Part shown: one piece after another, positions 1 to 8,821 of the stretch
How positions within the stretch are numbered: position 1 is the stretch's first letter
Layout of the letters: every line of letters starts with the position of its first letter
Assembly (NCBI GenBank): GCA_002408445.1
Contig: DHSK01000147.1
Location: 1 to 32,628, forward strand
DNA: 32,628 nucleotides
Direction: 5' to 3'
From: Syntrophomonas sp. UBA5288
Lineage (GTDB): Bacteria; Bacillota; Syntrophomonadia; Syntrophomonadales; Syntrophomonadaceae
Made by a program: the position numbers and the translations under genes
The notes under the pieces: generated by a model
What the model was told of the DNA's origin: nothing
Databases searched by the model: none
The model's input: only the letters and a program-made list of their open reading frames with translations

Positions 1-175
1 TTAAAGTATATTTTCTCCGGTCCCGGGCAGAGCCGGCTGCAAACTATTTTCCTATATGGTTATGGCCTGCGGAGATGAATGTTTAAGTTATACTTCAATT
101 TTTTCTATTATACTAAAAATATTGTAGTCCTTAACAGCAAAAAGAGTAATCCTTCATAATATTCCCGGTTGAATA

Positions 176-218
176 CAAAAAAGCCCGAATCTTTTCTTAT
201 TATGGAAAAGATTCGGGC
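176..218 (-). terminator. Rho-independent terminator after yjbQ
   Basis: Arms at 183-196 and 205-218 form a perfect 14-bp stem with an 8-nt loop. Read on the minus strand the stem is followed by a run of T, and it lies just past the yjbQ stop. It would end the permease-yjbQ transcript. Bases 1-175 show nothing I can interpret. Confidence 0.85.
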
Positions 219-233
219 CGGCTAGAATCAGTA

Positions 234-665
234 TTAATCCTTTTGCACTTTTACATAAAAGGTCCGCTCCCGGGGGCCGTCAAATTCACAGAAATAAATC
301 CCCTGCCACATACCCAGCAGGAGCTGACCGTCTGCCACCGGAACCGACTGGGAAACCCCCACGGTAGCCGCCTTCAAATGAGCGGCCGAATTACCTTCCG
401 CATGACGGTAATGCGGGTGCTCCCAGGGATAAACCTCATTCAGCCGCATCAAAATATCCCTCACCACATCAGGATCAGCATTTTCGTTAATCGTAATACC
501 AGCGGTAGTATGAGGACAGTATACTGTCACAACCCCGTCCTTTATTTTTTCCTGCTCCACCTTCTCCCGCACCTGCCCGGTAATATTAATCATCTGGTCG
601 CGGCGGCGGGTTGGGATATGAATTTTATATAACACCGGAATGTCTCCCTCCAGTCGTATTGGCAA
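234..665 (-). CDS. yjbQ: YjbQ family protein (UPF0047, secondary thiamine-phosphate synthase type)
   Basis: The 143-residue product is the usual length for the YjbQ/UPF0047 family. The family signatures are visible: PHTTAGITINENADPDV near residues 51-67 and HAEGNSAAHLKAATVG near 88-103, which carry the conserved histidines of the active-site pocket. Known members have weak thiamine-phosphate synthase activity in vitro, but the true physiological role is unsettled. The start is TTG at 663-665, because GGAG lies five bases upstream inside the last codons of the permease gene. The 2-bp gap to that gene implies translational coupling. A separate thiE gene exists in this window, so a backup thiamine role is inference. 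Confidence 0.85.
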   Translation of the reverse strand: MPIRLEGDIPVLYKIHIPTRRRDQMINITGQVREKVEQEKIKDGVVTVYCPHTTAGITINENADPDVVRDILMRLNEVYPWEHPHYRHAEGNSAAHLKAATVGVSQSVPVADGQLLLGMWQGIYFCEFDGPRERTFYVKVQKD

Positions 666-667
666 TT

Positions 668-2575
668 CTACTCCTCTTGACTATCCTTAATATCGTCTAC
701 TTTTTGATATTTTTTCACATTATATGCGGCCAGATAAAACGGCAAAATAGATACCACCACATTATGCTTGTTGAGCATGGCATTAGCTATAAACAGACTG
801 GTGTTATTATGCAATAAAGCTTGATACCATTTGCTTACGAAAAATTGCGGCAAAAGCACGGTAATTAAGTCGCCGGGGCGTGAAGCATGTTCTTCCGAAC
901 CTATATATTCTGTAAGCTGCCCTACCACATCCCGGTAGGGTGATTCTCTTATAATTAATGGAATTTCAGTATTAAGCATAGCCCATTTTCTTTTTAGCTT
1001 GTCAGCTTCACCCTCATACGGTTCCACATGGAAAGCTTCAACATCGTTCGTCATACTCCTGGCGTAAAGCAAAGCCTTGATCACCATGCCATTGATACTA
1101 TCAATAGGAATAATGACGTGATGTCTATGCGGATTATTAAAATCAATCAGTGATAAAGTATCGTTAGGAATATCCAGCTGCTGTGCTACTAAGAGGTAGT
1201 GCTGTTTGATCTTGTACATCAGCATGACGATTAGAGGCACTACGACTATAACTATCCAGGCGCCGCTGGTAAATTTGGTTACTCCGACAATTATTACGGC
1301 GCCTAACGTAGTCAAAGCACCCAGACCGTTTACCAATGCTTTATATTGCCAGCCTTCATTTCGGAGGCGAAACCAATGTACTAACATTCCGGTCTGGGAA
1401 AGAGTAAATGCCACAAAAACACCTATCGCATACAGTGCAATCAATAGATGGGTATCGGCTTCAAAAACGATGATCAGCAATATGGCTAAGAGAGCCAGGA
1501 AAGTAATACCGTTGGTATAATTAAGCCGATGACCGCGCAGGGCCATTTGCCGGGGTGCATAACCGTCCTGGGCAATAATAGAAAGCAGAGTGGGAAAACC
1601 GGCAAAAGCGGTATTAGCTGCCATGGCCAAAATTATGGTGGTAGTAACCTGGATTATATAGAACATAATGCCTTTGCCGAAGACGGCTAAGGATATTTGG
1701 GCCATAACGGTTAATTCGGGATTAGGTGTAGCATGATATATCTTGGCCAGGGAAGCCACTCCGCCAAAACAAACTACAATAGCGGCAGCGAGCAAGAGAT
1801 AGGTAAGTTTGGCATTATGCGGAGCAGGATCCCGGAAATTAGGAACGGCATTACTAATAGCCTCCACACCGGTCAGGGCACTACAACCCGATGAAAAAGC
1901 TGCTAGTAAAATAAACAACGTAACCGGATGAGTTCCAAAAGAAATTTCCTGCATAGGTGCAAGGGGAACCGGCAAAGTATTCCCGGTAGCATATCTGACC
2001 AGTCCGACAATTACCAATGATATAACTGCGAGTATAAACGCATAAGTAGGAATACTAAATATATGTGCAGATTCCCTGACCCCGCGTACATTGCCAATAA
2101 CGAGCAGAATCACGAATAAAACCGCAATAGGCACCCGGTAAGGTAGAAGGGCGGGCACAGCCGAGATCAGGGCAGTAGTTCCGGCACAGATACTAACTGC
2201 TACCGTTAAAACATAACCAACCGACAGGGAAGCTCCCGCAATTAAACTATACGCAGGTCCGAGGTTTTCTTTGGCTACTACGTAGGCTCCGCCTCCATTA
2301 GGATAAGCTTCTACTACATGGCGGTAAGAAAAAGTCAAAATCAATAATAAGGCAATAATGGCGATCGCAATGCGCGGCATCCATAAGAATGATGCCATGC
2401 CGACAAACGGTATTAATACCCACAGCATTTCCTCTACGGCATAGGCCACAGAGGAAATAGCATCGCTGGCTAATATCGGCATACCCCAGAAAACATTATA
2501 TTTTTCTTCACTGATCCGGTCATTTTCTAAAGATTTACCAAATATCCACCTAAATAATTGCTTTAGCAATTTCAT
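668..2575 (-). CDS. APC-superfamily permease, KimA/YdaO-like (probable potassium importer)
   Basis: A 635-residue integral membrane protein with about twelve hydrophobic segments in residues 30-460, then a soluble C-terminal domain of about 150 residues. The N-terminus (KYNVFWGMPILASDAISSVA) and the segment EAYPNGGGAYVVAKENLG match KimA/YdaO proteins, formerly annotated as amino-acid permeases and now known in Bacillus as high-affinity K+ importers controlled by cyclic di-AMP. The soluble tail fits the cytosolic regulatory domain of that family. ATG is preceded by AAAGGACAG. I looked for a ydaO-type c-di-AMP riboswitch upstream and could not recognise one. Substrate assignment follows the family and is not shown by the sequence. 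The gene is followed after 2 bp by yjbQ. Confidence 0.8.
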   Translation of the reverse strand: MKLLKQLFRWIFGKSLENDRISEEKYNVFWGMPILASDAISSVAYAVEEMLWVLIPFVGMASFLWMPRIAIAIIALLLILTFSYRHVVEAYPNGGGAYVVAKENLGPAYSLIAGASLSVGYVLTVAVSICAGTTALISAVPALLPYRVPIAVLFVILLVIGNVRGVRESAHIFSIPTYAFILAVISLVIVGLVRYATGNTLPVPLAPMQEISFGTHPVTLFILLAAFSSGCSALTGVEAISNAVPNFRDPAPHNAKLTYLLLAAAIVVCFGGVASLAKIYHATPNPELTVMAQISLAVFGKGIMFYIIQVTTTIILAMAANTAFAGFPTLLSIIAQDGYAPRQMALRGHRLNYTNGITFLALLAILLIIVFEADTHLLIALYAIGVFVAFTLSQTGMLVHWFRLRNEGWQYKALVNGLGALTTLGAVIIVGVTKFTSGAWIVIVVVPLIVMLMYKIKQHYLLVAQQLDIPNDTLSLIDFNNPHRHHVIIPIDSINGMVIKALLYARSMTNDVEAFHVEPYEGEADKLKRKWAMLNTEIPLIIRESPYRDVVGQLTEYIGSEEHASRPGDLITVLLPQFFVSKWYQALLHNNTSLFIANAMLNKHNVVVSILPFYLAAYNVKKYQKVDDIKDSQEE

Positions 2576-2823
2576 CCTGTCCTTTACATAAATTTAAAAC
2601 TACCAGCTTAAAAAGCTTCAGATTTACTTGGCTTATTAGGCTTATGCATATAGGATATCCTAAAATATTTAGCATAATTATAATACTTAAGATAGCAAAG
2701 TAAAGCTGAAAATATAAGCATTGTTGTACCCAATTGGTCGGACACATAATAGTCAGGTAAAATGGCAACTGGGAAGAAATTGCGAAAGGGTATAAGAGGT
2801 AGATTATGCAGGGTTGGATATTT

Positions 2824-2880
2824 TGAATTTTAAAAGATTCCGTGTCACTCATAATAATCAGCGTATTCAGCGTCTAAATT
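2824..2880. repeat. Dispersed repeat family B, copy 1
   Basis: This is a roughly 57-bp motif with core TCAGCGTCTTCAGCGTC. Related copies lie at 6154-6210 and 24584-24640. In this copy the core reads tcagcgtattcagcgtc. The 586-bp gap 2576-3161 holds this copy, several hairpin repeats of family A and no convincing gene. Confidence 0.65.
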
Positions 2881-2928
2881 TCTAATTAACCGCCCATGCC
2901 CAGAGGACACAACCACCAATGAAAATAC

Positions 2929-2985
2929 GTCATCCTGAGTGTTAACCGTCAATATCGGCAAGATTCTTCACTGCGTTCAGAATTA
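2929..2985. repeat. Degenerate family A hairpin unit
   Basis: It starts gtcatcctgag and ends with the inverted motif agattcttcactgcgttcag, the same pair of modules that forms the palindromic core of repeat family A immediately downstream. It is probably a decayed tandem copy. Confidence 0.5.
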
Positions 2986-2991
2986 TCACGC

Positions 2992-3139
2992 GGTCGCACT
3001 ACGATAAACGAATAGCATGTCATCCTGAACGTAGTGAAGGATCTTTCAATCTCCGAGCGGGGAAGATCCTTCGGCTTCGCTCAGGATGACATAGCCCAAG
3101 TTCAGGATGACAAAAAACCGTTATTCATAGCAATGACAA
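2992..3139. repeat. Dispersed repeat family A, copy 1 (148 bp)
   Basis: The unit begins ggtcgcactacgataaacg, continues with a large imperfect palindrome (gtcatcctgaacgtagtg ... ttcgctcaggatgac) and ends ttattcatagcaatgacaa. A colinear copy lies at 7164-7314. It contains no ORF and resembles a MITE or large REP-type intergenic element. Confidence 0.8.
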
Positions 3140-3161
3140 GAACAGTATTTTCATACTAAGG

Positions 3162-3641
3162 TTACTTGTGATAAGGTTCGCCTTTAATAATCTTAAAGCC
3201 CCGGTAGATTTGTTCGGTCAGTATTAATACCGCCATCTGGTGGGGGAAAGTCATGCGGGAAAAGGAGATCTGCTCGTCAGACTGCCGCTTGACCTGTTCG
3301 GATAATCCATGGGCTCCGCCTATTACCAGATTGACCCGGCCTTTACCGGACTCGTTCCATTTCCGCATATGCCCGGCCAGTTCTTCCGAACTTAAGGAAC
3401 GTCCTTTTACATCCAATACTATAGTGATCTCATTCTCGCCAATCAAGTTTAAGATTCTCTGTCCTTCTTTATCGAGCAGCTTTTCTATTTCCCTGGCGCC
3501 GGCATGGGGACTTATCTTTTCCTCCAGGCCGTCAACCACCTCAATATTGGCATAGGGCCGCAATCTTTTGATATATTCTTCCACCCCGCTGTTGTAAAAG
3601 CTCTCTCTTATTTTTCCGACTGACAGTATTCGGTATTTCAC
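3162..3641 (-). CDS. rlmH: 23S rRNA (pseudouridine-1915-N3)-methyltransferase RlmH
   Basis: The 159-residue product is the normal size for the SPOUT-fold RlmH family. It begins MKYRILSVGKIRESF, has the SAM-binding knot segment LVIGGAHGLSE near residues 105-115, and ends with the typical tail FKIIKGEPYHK. The enzyme methylates Psi1915 in helix 69 of 23S rRNA on assembled 70S ribosomes, using S-adenosylmethionine. It lies 95 bp downstream of murA on the same strand and may be co-transcribed with it. Confidence 0.96.
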   Translation of the reverse strand: MKYRILSVGKIRESFYNSGVEEYIKRLRPYANIEVVDGLEEKISPHAGAREIEKLLDKEGQRILNLIGENEITIVLDVKGRSLSSEELAGHMRKWNESGKGRVNLVIGGAHGLSEQVKRQSDEQISFSRMTFPHQMAVLILTEQIYRGFKIIKGEPYHK

Positions 3642-3736
3642 TTTGTTTCCCCCTGATTGGTTTAAGGGCTATTGATAGCAAATTTAAGCAAAGGAGGCTA
3701 TTCACCTCCTTACTTTAAATTCTATATTTTGTTCTA

Positions 3737-4990
3737 TTAATATACCTTTGCGCCCAGGCTGCTCAGTTTTTGGTGAATATTTTCATAACCCCGGAAAATA
3801 TGAACGGCATCTTCTATGGTCGTCTGCCCCCGGGCAGCCAGAGCGGCCAGTATCAGCGCTGCGCCGGCCCGCAGATCAGTAGCTCTGACCCGCGTACCAC
3901 AGAGATTTGTCACTCCTTCTATCACGGCGGTATGTCCTTCTACCTTGATGTGCGCCCCCATCCGCTTCAGTTCATCCACAATCTGAAAGCGGTTTTCGAA
4001 AACATTTTCCACGATCACACTATGCCCGCAGGCCAAAGTTAATAAGGACATCATCTGTGATTGCATATCAGTCGGGAACCCGGGATAAGGCAAAGTTTTT
4101 ATATCGACCGGCAATATTCTGGCTCCGGCCTTGACCAGTATGCCACCGTCGGTCTCTTCTATAGAGGCTCCGCTCTCTTTTAACTTGGCTATAACCGGAT
4201 GCAAATGAGTCGGTATCACATTCTCAACCAGTACTTCTCCTCCGGTGATCGCTGCCGCTACCATGTAGGTCCCGGCTTCAATCCGGTCCGGTATGATAGA
4301 ATAACGTCCGGCTTTAAGTTCCGACACGCCTTCTATTTTTATGACGTCAGTACCGGCACCTCTGACTTTGGCACCCATAAAATTCAAAAAGTTAGCCAAG
4401 TCGACAATTTCCGGTTCCTTGGCGGCATTCTCCAGAATGCTTACGCCCGGCGTTTTACTGGCCAGCATCATTATATTCTCGGTTGCACCCACACTGGGGA
4501 AATCCAAATAAATCCTGGCTCCATGCGGCTGGCCGGAATGAGCATAAATATAACCGTGTTCAATTTCCGTCTGTACTCCCAGGGCCTGCACCCCTTTAAT
4601 ATGCAGGTCCATGGGGCGGGAACCAATATCGCATCCGCCGGGCAACGGGACTATAGCTTCACCCGTACATCCCAGTAAAGCCCCCAGGAATAGGTTGGAT
4701 GCTCTCAGCATTTTGGATAATTCATCACAGGTTTGTTTGCTTACTTGCCCGGATGAAGGAGGACAGATAGCCAGGCTGCCATCAGCATTCCAAAAAGTCT
4801 TAACTCCTATATCATTTAATATTTCTATCATTACTTCCACATCACGGATACGCGGAACATTATCCAAAATAGTTTGTCCACTGGCCATGATACTGGCCGC
4901 CATAAGCACCAACCCTGCATTTTTAGCTCCGCTGACATGAACGCTGCCATACAGGGGTTGTCCACCTTCTATAACTAATTGGTCTTTCAA
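3737..4990 (-). CDS. murA: UDP-N-acetylglucosamine 1-carboxyvinyltransferase MurA
   Basis: A 417-residue cytoplasmic enzyme that transfers enolpyruvate from PEP to UDP-GlcNAc, the first committed step of peptidoglycan synthesis. Seen: the SGAKNAGL active-site segment (Lys23-Asn24), the loop LPGGCDIGSRPMDLH with the catalytic Cys120 targeted by fosfomycin, and the C-terminal FRGYENIHQKLSSLGAKVY typical of the family. Firmicutes often carry two murA paralogues; segments such as MLRASNLFLGALLGC diverge from the commonest form, so this could be the second type. The start is 15 bp after the peptidase gene, so the two probably form an operon. Confidence 0.95.
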   Translation of the reverse strand: MKDQLVIEGGQPLYGSVHVSGAKNAGLVLMAASIMASGQTILDNVPRIRDVEVMIEILNDIGVKTFWNADGSLAICPPSSGQVSKQTCDELSKMLRASNLFLGALLGCTGEAIVPLPGGCDIGSRPMDLHIKGVQALGVQTEIEHGYIYAHSGQPHGARIYLDFPSVGATENIMMLASKTPGVSILENAAKEPEIVDLANFLNFMGAKVRGAGTDVIKIEGVSELKAGRYSIIPDRIEAGTYMVAAAITGGEVLVENVIPTHLHPVIAKLKESGASIEETDGGILVKAGARILPVDIKTLPYPGFPTDMQSQMMSLLTLACGHSVIVENVFENRFQIVDELKRMGAHIKVEGHTAVIEGVTNLCGTRVRATDLRAGAALILAALAARGQTTIEDAVHIFRGYENIHQKLSSLGAKVY

Positions 4991-5005
4991 AAAAGTGCAC
5001 CTCTC

Positions 5006-5869
5006 CTAATAATTCTGCTGAATATACTGCCCAAATTCTTGTTCAAACGTATTCATATCTATGCCCAGGATATCGTATATAGCTTCATCCATCGTGTTTT
5101 GTTGACCCAGACTATATAATATATCAAAAAGACTCTGCTCACCGTACCGCTGGGCTATAAATTCAACCGCCTTCAGGGACTGCCAGTAGGCCACCGGCTG
5201 GTCCAGTTTGTCGAAATTACGGGCCAGGGCCGAGAAATGATAATATTGCATATCCGCACTATTTGTAAACGGTTCTGAAAATTCAAAACCTGTTGTTTTT
5301 TTCTCTACATACTGAGCAATTCCTTCTGTCCACCAGCGATTATAATTCCCTCTGGTAATATCGTCAACTAAAAGATGAGTTAATTCATGCACCATTGGTC
5401 CTTGTTGGGCAAAATTCTCCTGCATATCATCGCCCTTAAGCCATGCTCCAGGTGACAGGATTCGGATAGTTCCGCCCCAATACACCCCCAGGGCCTTTTC
5501 ATTTCGGTCCCAGCCAAAACTGCGGGCTAATGAGGCACTGTCCGGATAAATAATGATCGTAGTTTTCCGGGCCGGCTTTTGCCCGAAAACTCCGGTTACT
5601 TCGCTATAAGCCTCTTCAGCTACCTCACCCACCATTTTAGCATAGTCCTGGTCGACGGGCTGATATTTTATTACATAATTTGCGGTATCGAGTTCCTCCA
5701 AATCAGCCGTCATAAATTTGGTTTCCTGGCCGGTCAAATAATGAAACAAATTGTAAGCGGCCGGTCGGGTCAAGAAATTATTACGGGCCAAAAATATAAC
5801 AGCCAGCACAGCTATAATCAGGAGCACGGTTAAACCTGCTCGAGCAGAAATATCTTTGGAATAAAACAA
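5006..5869 (-). CDS. Membrane-anchored zinc metallopeptidase, peptidase MA-like (gluzincin)
   Basis: A 287-residue protein with one N-terminal membrane segment (residues about 12-29, LTVLLIIAVLAVIFLA), so the catalytic part probably lies outside the membrane. The zinc motif HELTH is at about residues 172-176, followed by WWTEGIAQYVE, which supplies the downstream glutamate of gluzincins. This arrangement fits peptidase MA-like proteins found next to wall or sporulation genes in Firmicutes. The substrate is unknown. It lies just upstream of murA with a 15-bp gap, which suggests a cell-envelope role by context only. Confidence 0.75.
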   Translation of the reverse strand: MFYSKDISARAGLTVLLIIAVLAVIFLARNNFLTRPAAYNLFHYLTGQETKFMTADLEELDTANYVIKYQPVDQDYAKMVGEVAEEAYSEVTGVFGQKPARKTTIIIYPDSASLARSFGWDRNEKALGVYWGGTIRILSPGAWLKGDDMQENFAQQGPMVHELTHLLVDDITRGNYNRWWTEGIAQYVEKKTTGFEFSEPFTNSADMQYYHFSALARNFDKLDQPVAYWQSLKAVEFIAQRYGEQSLFDILYSLGQQNTMDEAIYDILGIDMNTFEQEFGQYIQQNY

Positions 5870-6153
5870 AATTCTCTCTCCCCTCTCTTGCCCATTATAC
5901 TATGGCTTAACTGGGCGAGGGGAAAACAAATACTGGATATTATGGGGCTTATAACATTTCTTAATAATTATTTTCTTTAATGCCCTTTTACTTCCCTAAT
6001 GACCTTTTAATGCTCAAAGGAGACAACTACCTATGTAAATATGCGTCATTTTATTACATTATAGTTGGGTATTCCCCATTATTATTTTGTATGGCTGTTT
6101 TAAAAATCTGTGTTAACCTCCATGAATCAGAAGATATTGGCTGGAGCCTTTTA

Positions 6154-6210
6154 AGAATTTGAAAAATTCAGGGTCATGCATAATATTCAGTGTCTTCAGC
6201 GTCTCTAAAT
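6154..6210. repeat. Dispersed repeat family B, copy 2
   Basis: Contains gggtcatgcataatattcag and tgtcttcagcgtctctaaat, matching the copies at 2824-2880 and 24584-24640. It abuts the trxB stop codon. The rest of the 340-bp gap 5870-6209 shows no supported gene. Confidence 0.65.
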
Positions 6211-7121
6211 TAGCTTTCCTTCAAATATTCGGTTACTGCCATGCCGGCCACGGCGCCATCGCCTACCGCTGTTGCCACCTGTCTGAATTGCTTGGCGCAA
6301 ATATCACCGGCGGCGAAAATTCCTTCGACTGAAGTCTGCATATGATCATCGGTGACAATATAGCCATCCCTGGTTTCCACCAGATCGCCAATGATATCGC
6401 CTGCCGCTACCATCCCGATGCTGACAAAAAACCCTTCCACTTCCAGGTCTTCATCCTCACCGGACACTTTATCATAAAGTACTAATTTATTCATCAAACC
6501 GCTGCCCTTTATGTTTTTAACCACCCGGTTCAGTTTCAGTTCAATATTATCGGTGGCATAGAGACGCTCGAGCAAGGCAGGGTTGGCCCGGAATTCTTCC
6601 CGCCGGTGAATGAGATACACTCTGGAAGCTATACCGGCCAGATACAGGGCCTCTTTAACCGCCGTATCACCGCCGCCTACCACCGCTACCGGCACCCCTC
6701 TGAAGAAAGCCCCGTCACAGGTCGCACAGTAAGATACCCCGCGCCCCAGAAATTCTTTTTCACCTTCAACTTCCAATTCACGCCGTTTGACTCCCACCGT
6801 AACAATTAATGCGCTGCCCCTATATTCTCCTTCGGTGGTAACGACTTTTTTCCCCTCCGGGGTATTTTCGATCGCAGTTACTTCCTCCTGCACCAGTTCC
6901 ACGCCAAAGCGTTCGGCCTGTTTGACAAAACTATCCATTAAATCCGGTCCGTTGATTCCAAAGGGAAAACCCGGATAATTTTCAATTAAATCAGTCAGGG
7001 CAGCATTGCCCCCTATAATACCGGCTTCTAAAATCAAGGTTTTTAATCGAGCCCGGCCCGTGTATATTCCTGCGGTCAATCCGGCCGGCCCGGCCCCAAT
7101 AATTATTACATCGTACATCAT
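6210..7121 (-). CDS. trxB: Thioredoxin reductase (NADPH-type, FAD flavoprotein)
   Basis: A 303-residue protein of normal length for low-molecular-weight thioredoxin reductase. Seen: the FAD-binding GAGPAGLTAG at residues 9-18, the redox-active CATC at 132-135, the nucleotide-binding VVGGGDTAVKEA near 147-158, and the C-terminal FAD motif GIFAAGDI near 267-274. It transfers electrons from NAD(P)H through FAD and the disulfide to thioredoxin. ATGATG is preceded by AAGGAGGTATAA. No thioredoxin gene adjoins it; family A and B repeats flank it on both sides. Confidence 0.95.
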   Translation of the reverse strand: MMYDVIIIGAGPAGLTAGIYTGRARLKTLILEAGIIGGNAALTDLIENYPGFPFGINGPDLMDSFVKQAERFGVELVQEEVTAIENTPEGKKVVTTEGEYRGSALIVTVGVKRRELEVEGEKEFLGRGVSYCATCDGAFFRGVPVAVVGGGDTAVKEALYLAGIASRVYLIHRREEFRANPALLERLYATDNIELKLNRVVKNIKGSGLMNKLVLYDKVSGEDEDLEVEGFFVSIGMVAAGDIIGDLVETRDGYIVTDDHMQTSVEGIFAAGDICAKQFRQVATAVGDGAVAGMAVTEYLKES

Positions 7122-7163
7122 TTATACCTCCTTCAAAACTAGTATTATGCCCCGCTTCGGATG

Positions 7164-7314
7164 GGTCGCACCACAATAAACGAATAGCGTGTCATTCTGA
7201 ACGTTAGTGAAGAATCTTTACGTCTTTGCGCGGGAAAGATCCTTCGTTGCACTCAGGATGACATATAAATAATATGTAGGGTGACAAACCAGCACTTATT
7301 CATAGCAATGACAA
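7164..7314. repeat. Dispersed repeat family A, copy 2 (151 bp)
   Basis: Colinear with 2992-3139: it opens ggtcgcaccacaataaacg, has the palindromic core gtcattctgaacgttagtg ... cactcaggatgacat, and closes ttattcatagcaatgacaa. It lies between the M23 peptidase gene and trxB. Confidence 0.8.
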
Positions 7315-7351
7315 ATGGGGTTTTTGAATTATACCAAACCCTCACCTTATT

Positions 7352-7390
7352 AAAAAAATAAACCCCGGCCTGCAAACAGGCCAGGGTTTA
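7352..7390 (-). terminator. Rho-independent terminator after the M23 peptidase gene
   Basis: Arms at 7359-7372 and 7377-7390 pair over 14 bp (one G-U) around a 4-nt loop and are followed on the minus strand by a T-rich run. It lies 9 bp past the stop codon. Confidence 0.9.
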
Positions 7391-7398
7391 TTAAATTA

Positions 7399-8736
7399 TT
7401 ACCTTAAGTAGCTTAACGGATTACGGAAAGATCCTCCGGAAAGAACTTCAAAATGCAGATGCGGACCAGTACTATGACCGGTAGTCCCTACCGCTCCGAT
7501 TACCTGGCCTTTGCTTACATTAGTTCCGGATGACACTGCTATGCTGGAACAATGGGCATATCTGGTTACCAGGCCATTACCATGGCTAATGATAATAAAG
7601 TTCCCATAGCCTCCACTATAGCCCGCAAAAGTAACGCGCCCACTATCTGCGGCCCTAATTGCTGTACCGGTACGAGTTGCTATATCAAGTCCGGTATGCC
7701 CTCCACTAAAATATTGGCTGATCGATCCGTGCACCGGCCAGTCCAGATTGCCTGAACCCCCGCCGCCACGCGAAGCAACATATGTAACCCGGGAACCTTT
7801 GACAATTATTTTGTCTACTGCAGCTTTTACGATTTTCTCTTCCAGAACATTCTTCTGGCTGACGACCCCATTGCATTTGGTAGCTACATAAGCTATCTGT
7901 TTTTCACCCGTTTGTCCTTCCTGTTTGACCTTAATCGAGCTAGCAACATTGCGGTCAGTCACTACCTTGGTCTCAAAAGGAATTACTTCCACTTTCTGAC
8001 CTTCCACCTTGGAGATGACGTTAATATAAGGCTGACTTTTCAAAAGCACCAGTTCCTGACCCAGCTGCAGATCTTCACCCTCGAGATGATTGGCCTTTTT
8101 TATATCATCCACATACATGTCATTTCTCCGGGCAATAATCCACAACGAATCTCCTTCTTTAACCTCGTACTTTTGGGGATTTTCGTTTCCGGTCGTAAGC
8201 AGGACCAATGCCTGCTCAGCCTTTTTCACTTTATCTGGCGCTACCTTTTGGTTCTTAAGGGTAACTTTTTCCTGCAAATTAGCGGAAATTAACTTTTCTC
8301 CCTGATCCACCTGGGAATATTGTTTTTTAAGTTTGGTCAATACATCATTAGCCACATCTTTACTGGCTACATAAGTTACCGCCTTGCCATTAACTACTAT
8401 AGCCACCGCATCGAACTTAACCTCTTTGCGCAGAGTGTTCAGCACTTCTTCCGGTTTTATAATATCGCGGCGGGCTGCCATAGTTCTCCTGATTGTCACC
8501 GCCTTGGCAAGTTCAGCTTCCTTCTTATCCAAACCATTATTTTGTTCGCGGCTTATCTCCTGGATTGCTTTATCTACATTCCTGCGGTCTTTCACCATAA
8601 ACTTCTGCTGACCGTCTATAATAACTGCATAAGCAGGAGTCCTGACACTTAAAAACCACATACCGGAAACCATTACCATAGCAAGGACTACCAATATCAA
8701 AGGAAAATGCTCTTTTTGTCGCAAAAAACCTAACAT
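7399..8736 (-). CDS. Cell-wall endopeptidase with LysM, G5 and M23 domains
   Basis: A 445-residue exported protein. Residues about 13-38 form a signal or anchor segment ending near TPAYA. A LysM domain follows near residues 190-235 (YEVKEGDSLWIIARRNDMYV), then a G5 domain near 238-315, then a C-terminal M23 peptidase domain. The M23 zinc ligands are visible as HTGLD near 347-351 and HLHFE near 426-430. M23 enzymes cleave peptide crosslinks in peptidoglycan; LysM and G5 bind wall glycans. It is preceded by an AAAGGGAGGG Shine-Dalgarno site. The 85-bp gap to the upstream SCIFF maturase has no clear terminator, so read-through is possible. Confidence 0.92.
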   Translation of the reverse strand: MLGFLRQKEHFPLILVVLAMVMVSGMWFLSVRTPAYAVIIDGQQKFMVKDRRNVDKAIQEISREQNNGLDKKEAELAKAVTIRRTMAARRDIIKPEEVLNTLRKEVKFDAVAIVVNGKAVTYVASKDVANDVLTKLKKQYSQVDQGEKLISANLQEKVTLKNQKVAPDKVKKAEQALVLLTTGNENPQKYEVKEGDSLWIIARRNDMYVDDIKKANHLEGEDLQLGQELVLLKSQPYINVISKVEGQKVEVIPFETKVVTDRNVASSIKVKQEGQTGEKQIAYVATKCNGVVSQKNVLEEKIVKAAVDKIIVKGSRVTYVASRGGGGSGNLDWPVHGSISQYFSGGHTGLDIATRTGTAIRAADSGRVTFAGYSGGYGNFIIISHGNGLVTRYAHCSSIAVSSGTNVSKGQVIGAVGTTGHSTGPHLHFEVLSGGSFRNPLSYLR

Positions 8737-8821
8737 AAAACCCTCCCTTTAAAAAAATGATGTGGGCACGCTTATATTGATTCGCGACAAATTGCACTTT
8801 TTCCTGCTTTTATTTTCACTT

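Noticed and set aside
2576..2823. c-di-AMP (ydaO-type) riboswitch upstream of the KimA-like permease
   Set aside because: I looked for the conserved core on the minus strand and did not see it.
2550..2852. 100-codon frame overlapping the permease start
   Set aside because: It overlaps the permease start and repeat family B, has no ribosome site and an odd composition; treated as chance.
3690..3712. aaggagg/cctcctt hairpin between murA and rlmH
   Set aside because: No U-tract follows on the minus strand, so it is not a convincing terminator.
5980..6162. 60-codon plus-strand frame in the gap before trxB
   Set aside because: AT-rich, no ribosome site, no recognisable protein and no neighbour on that strand.
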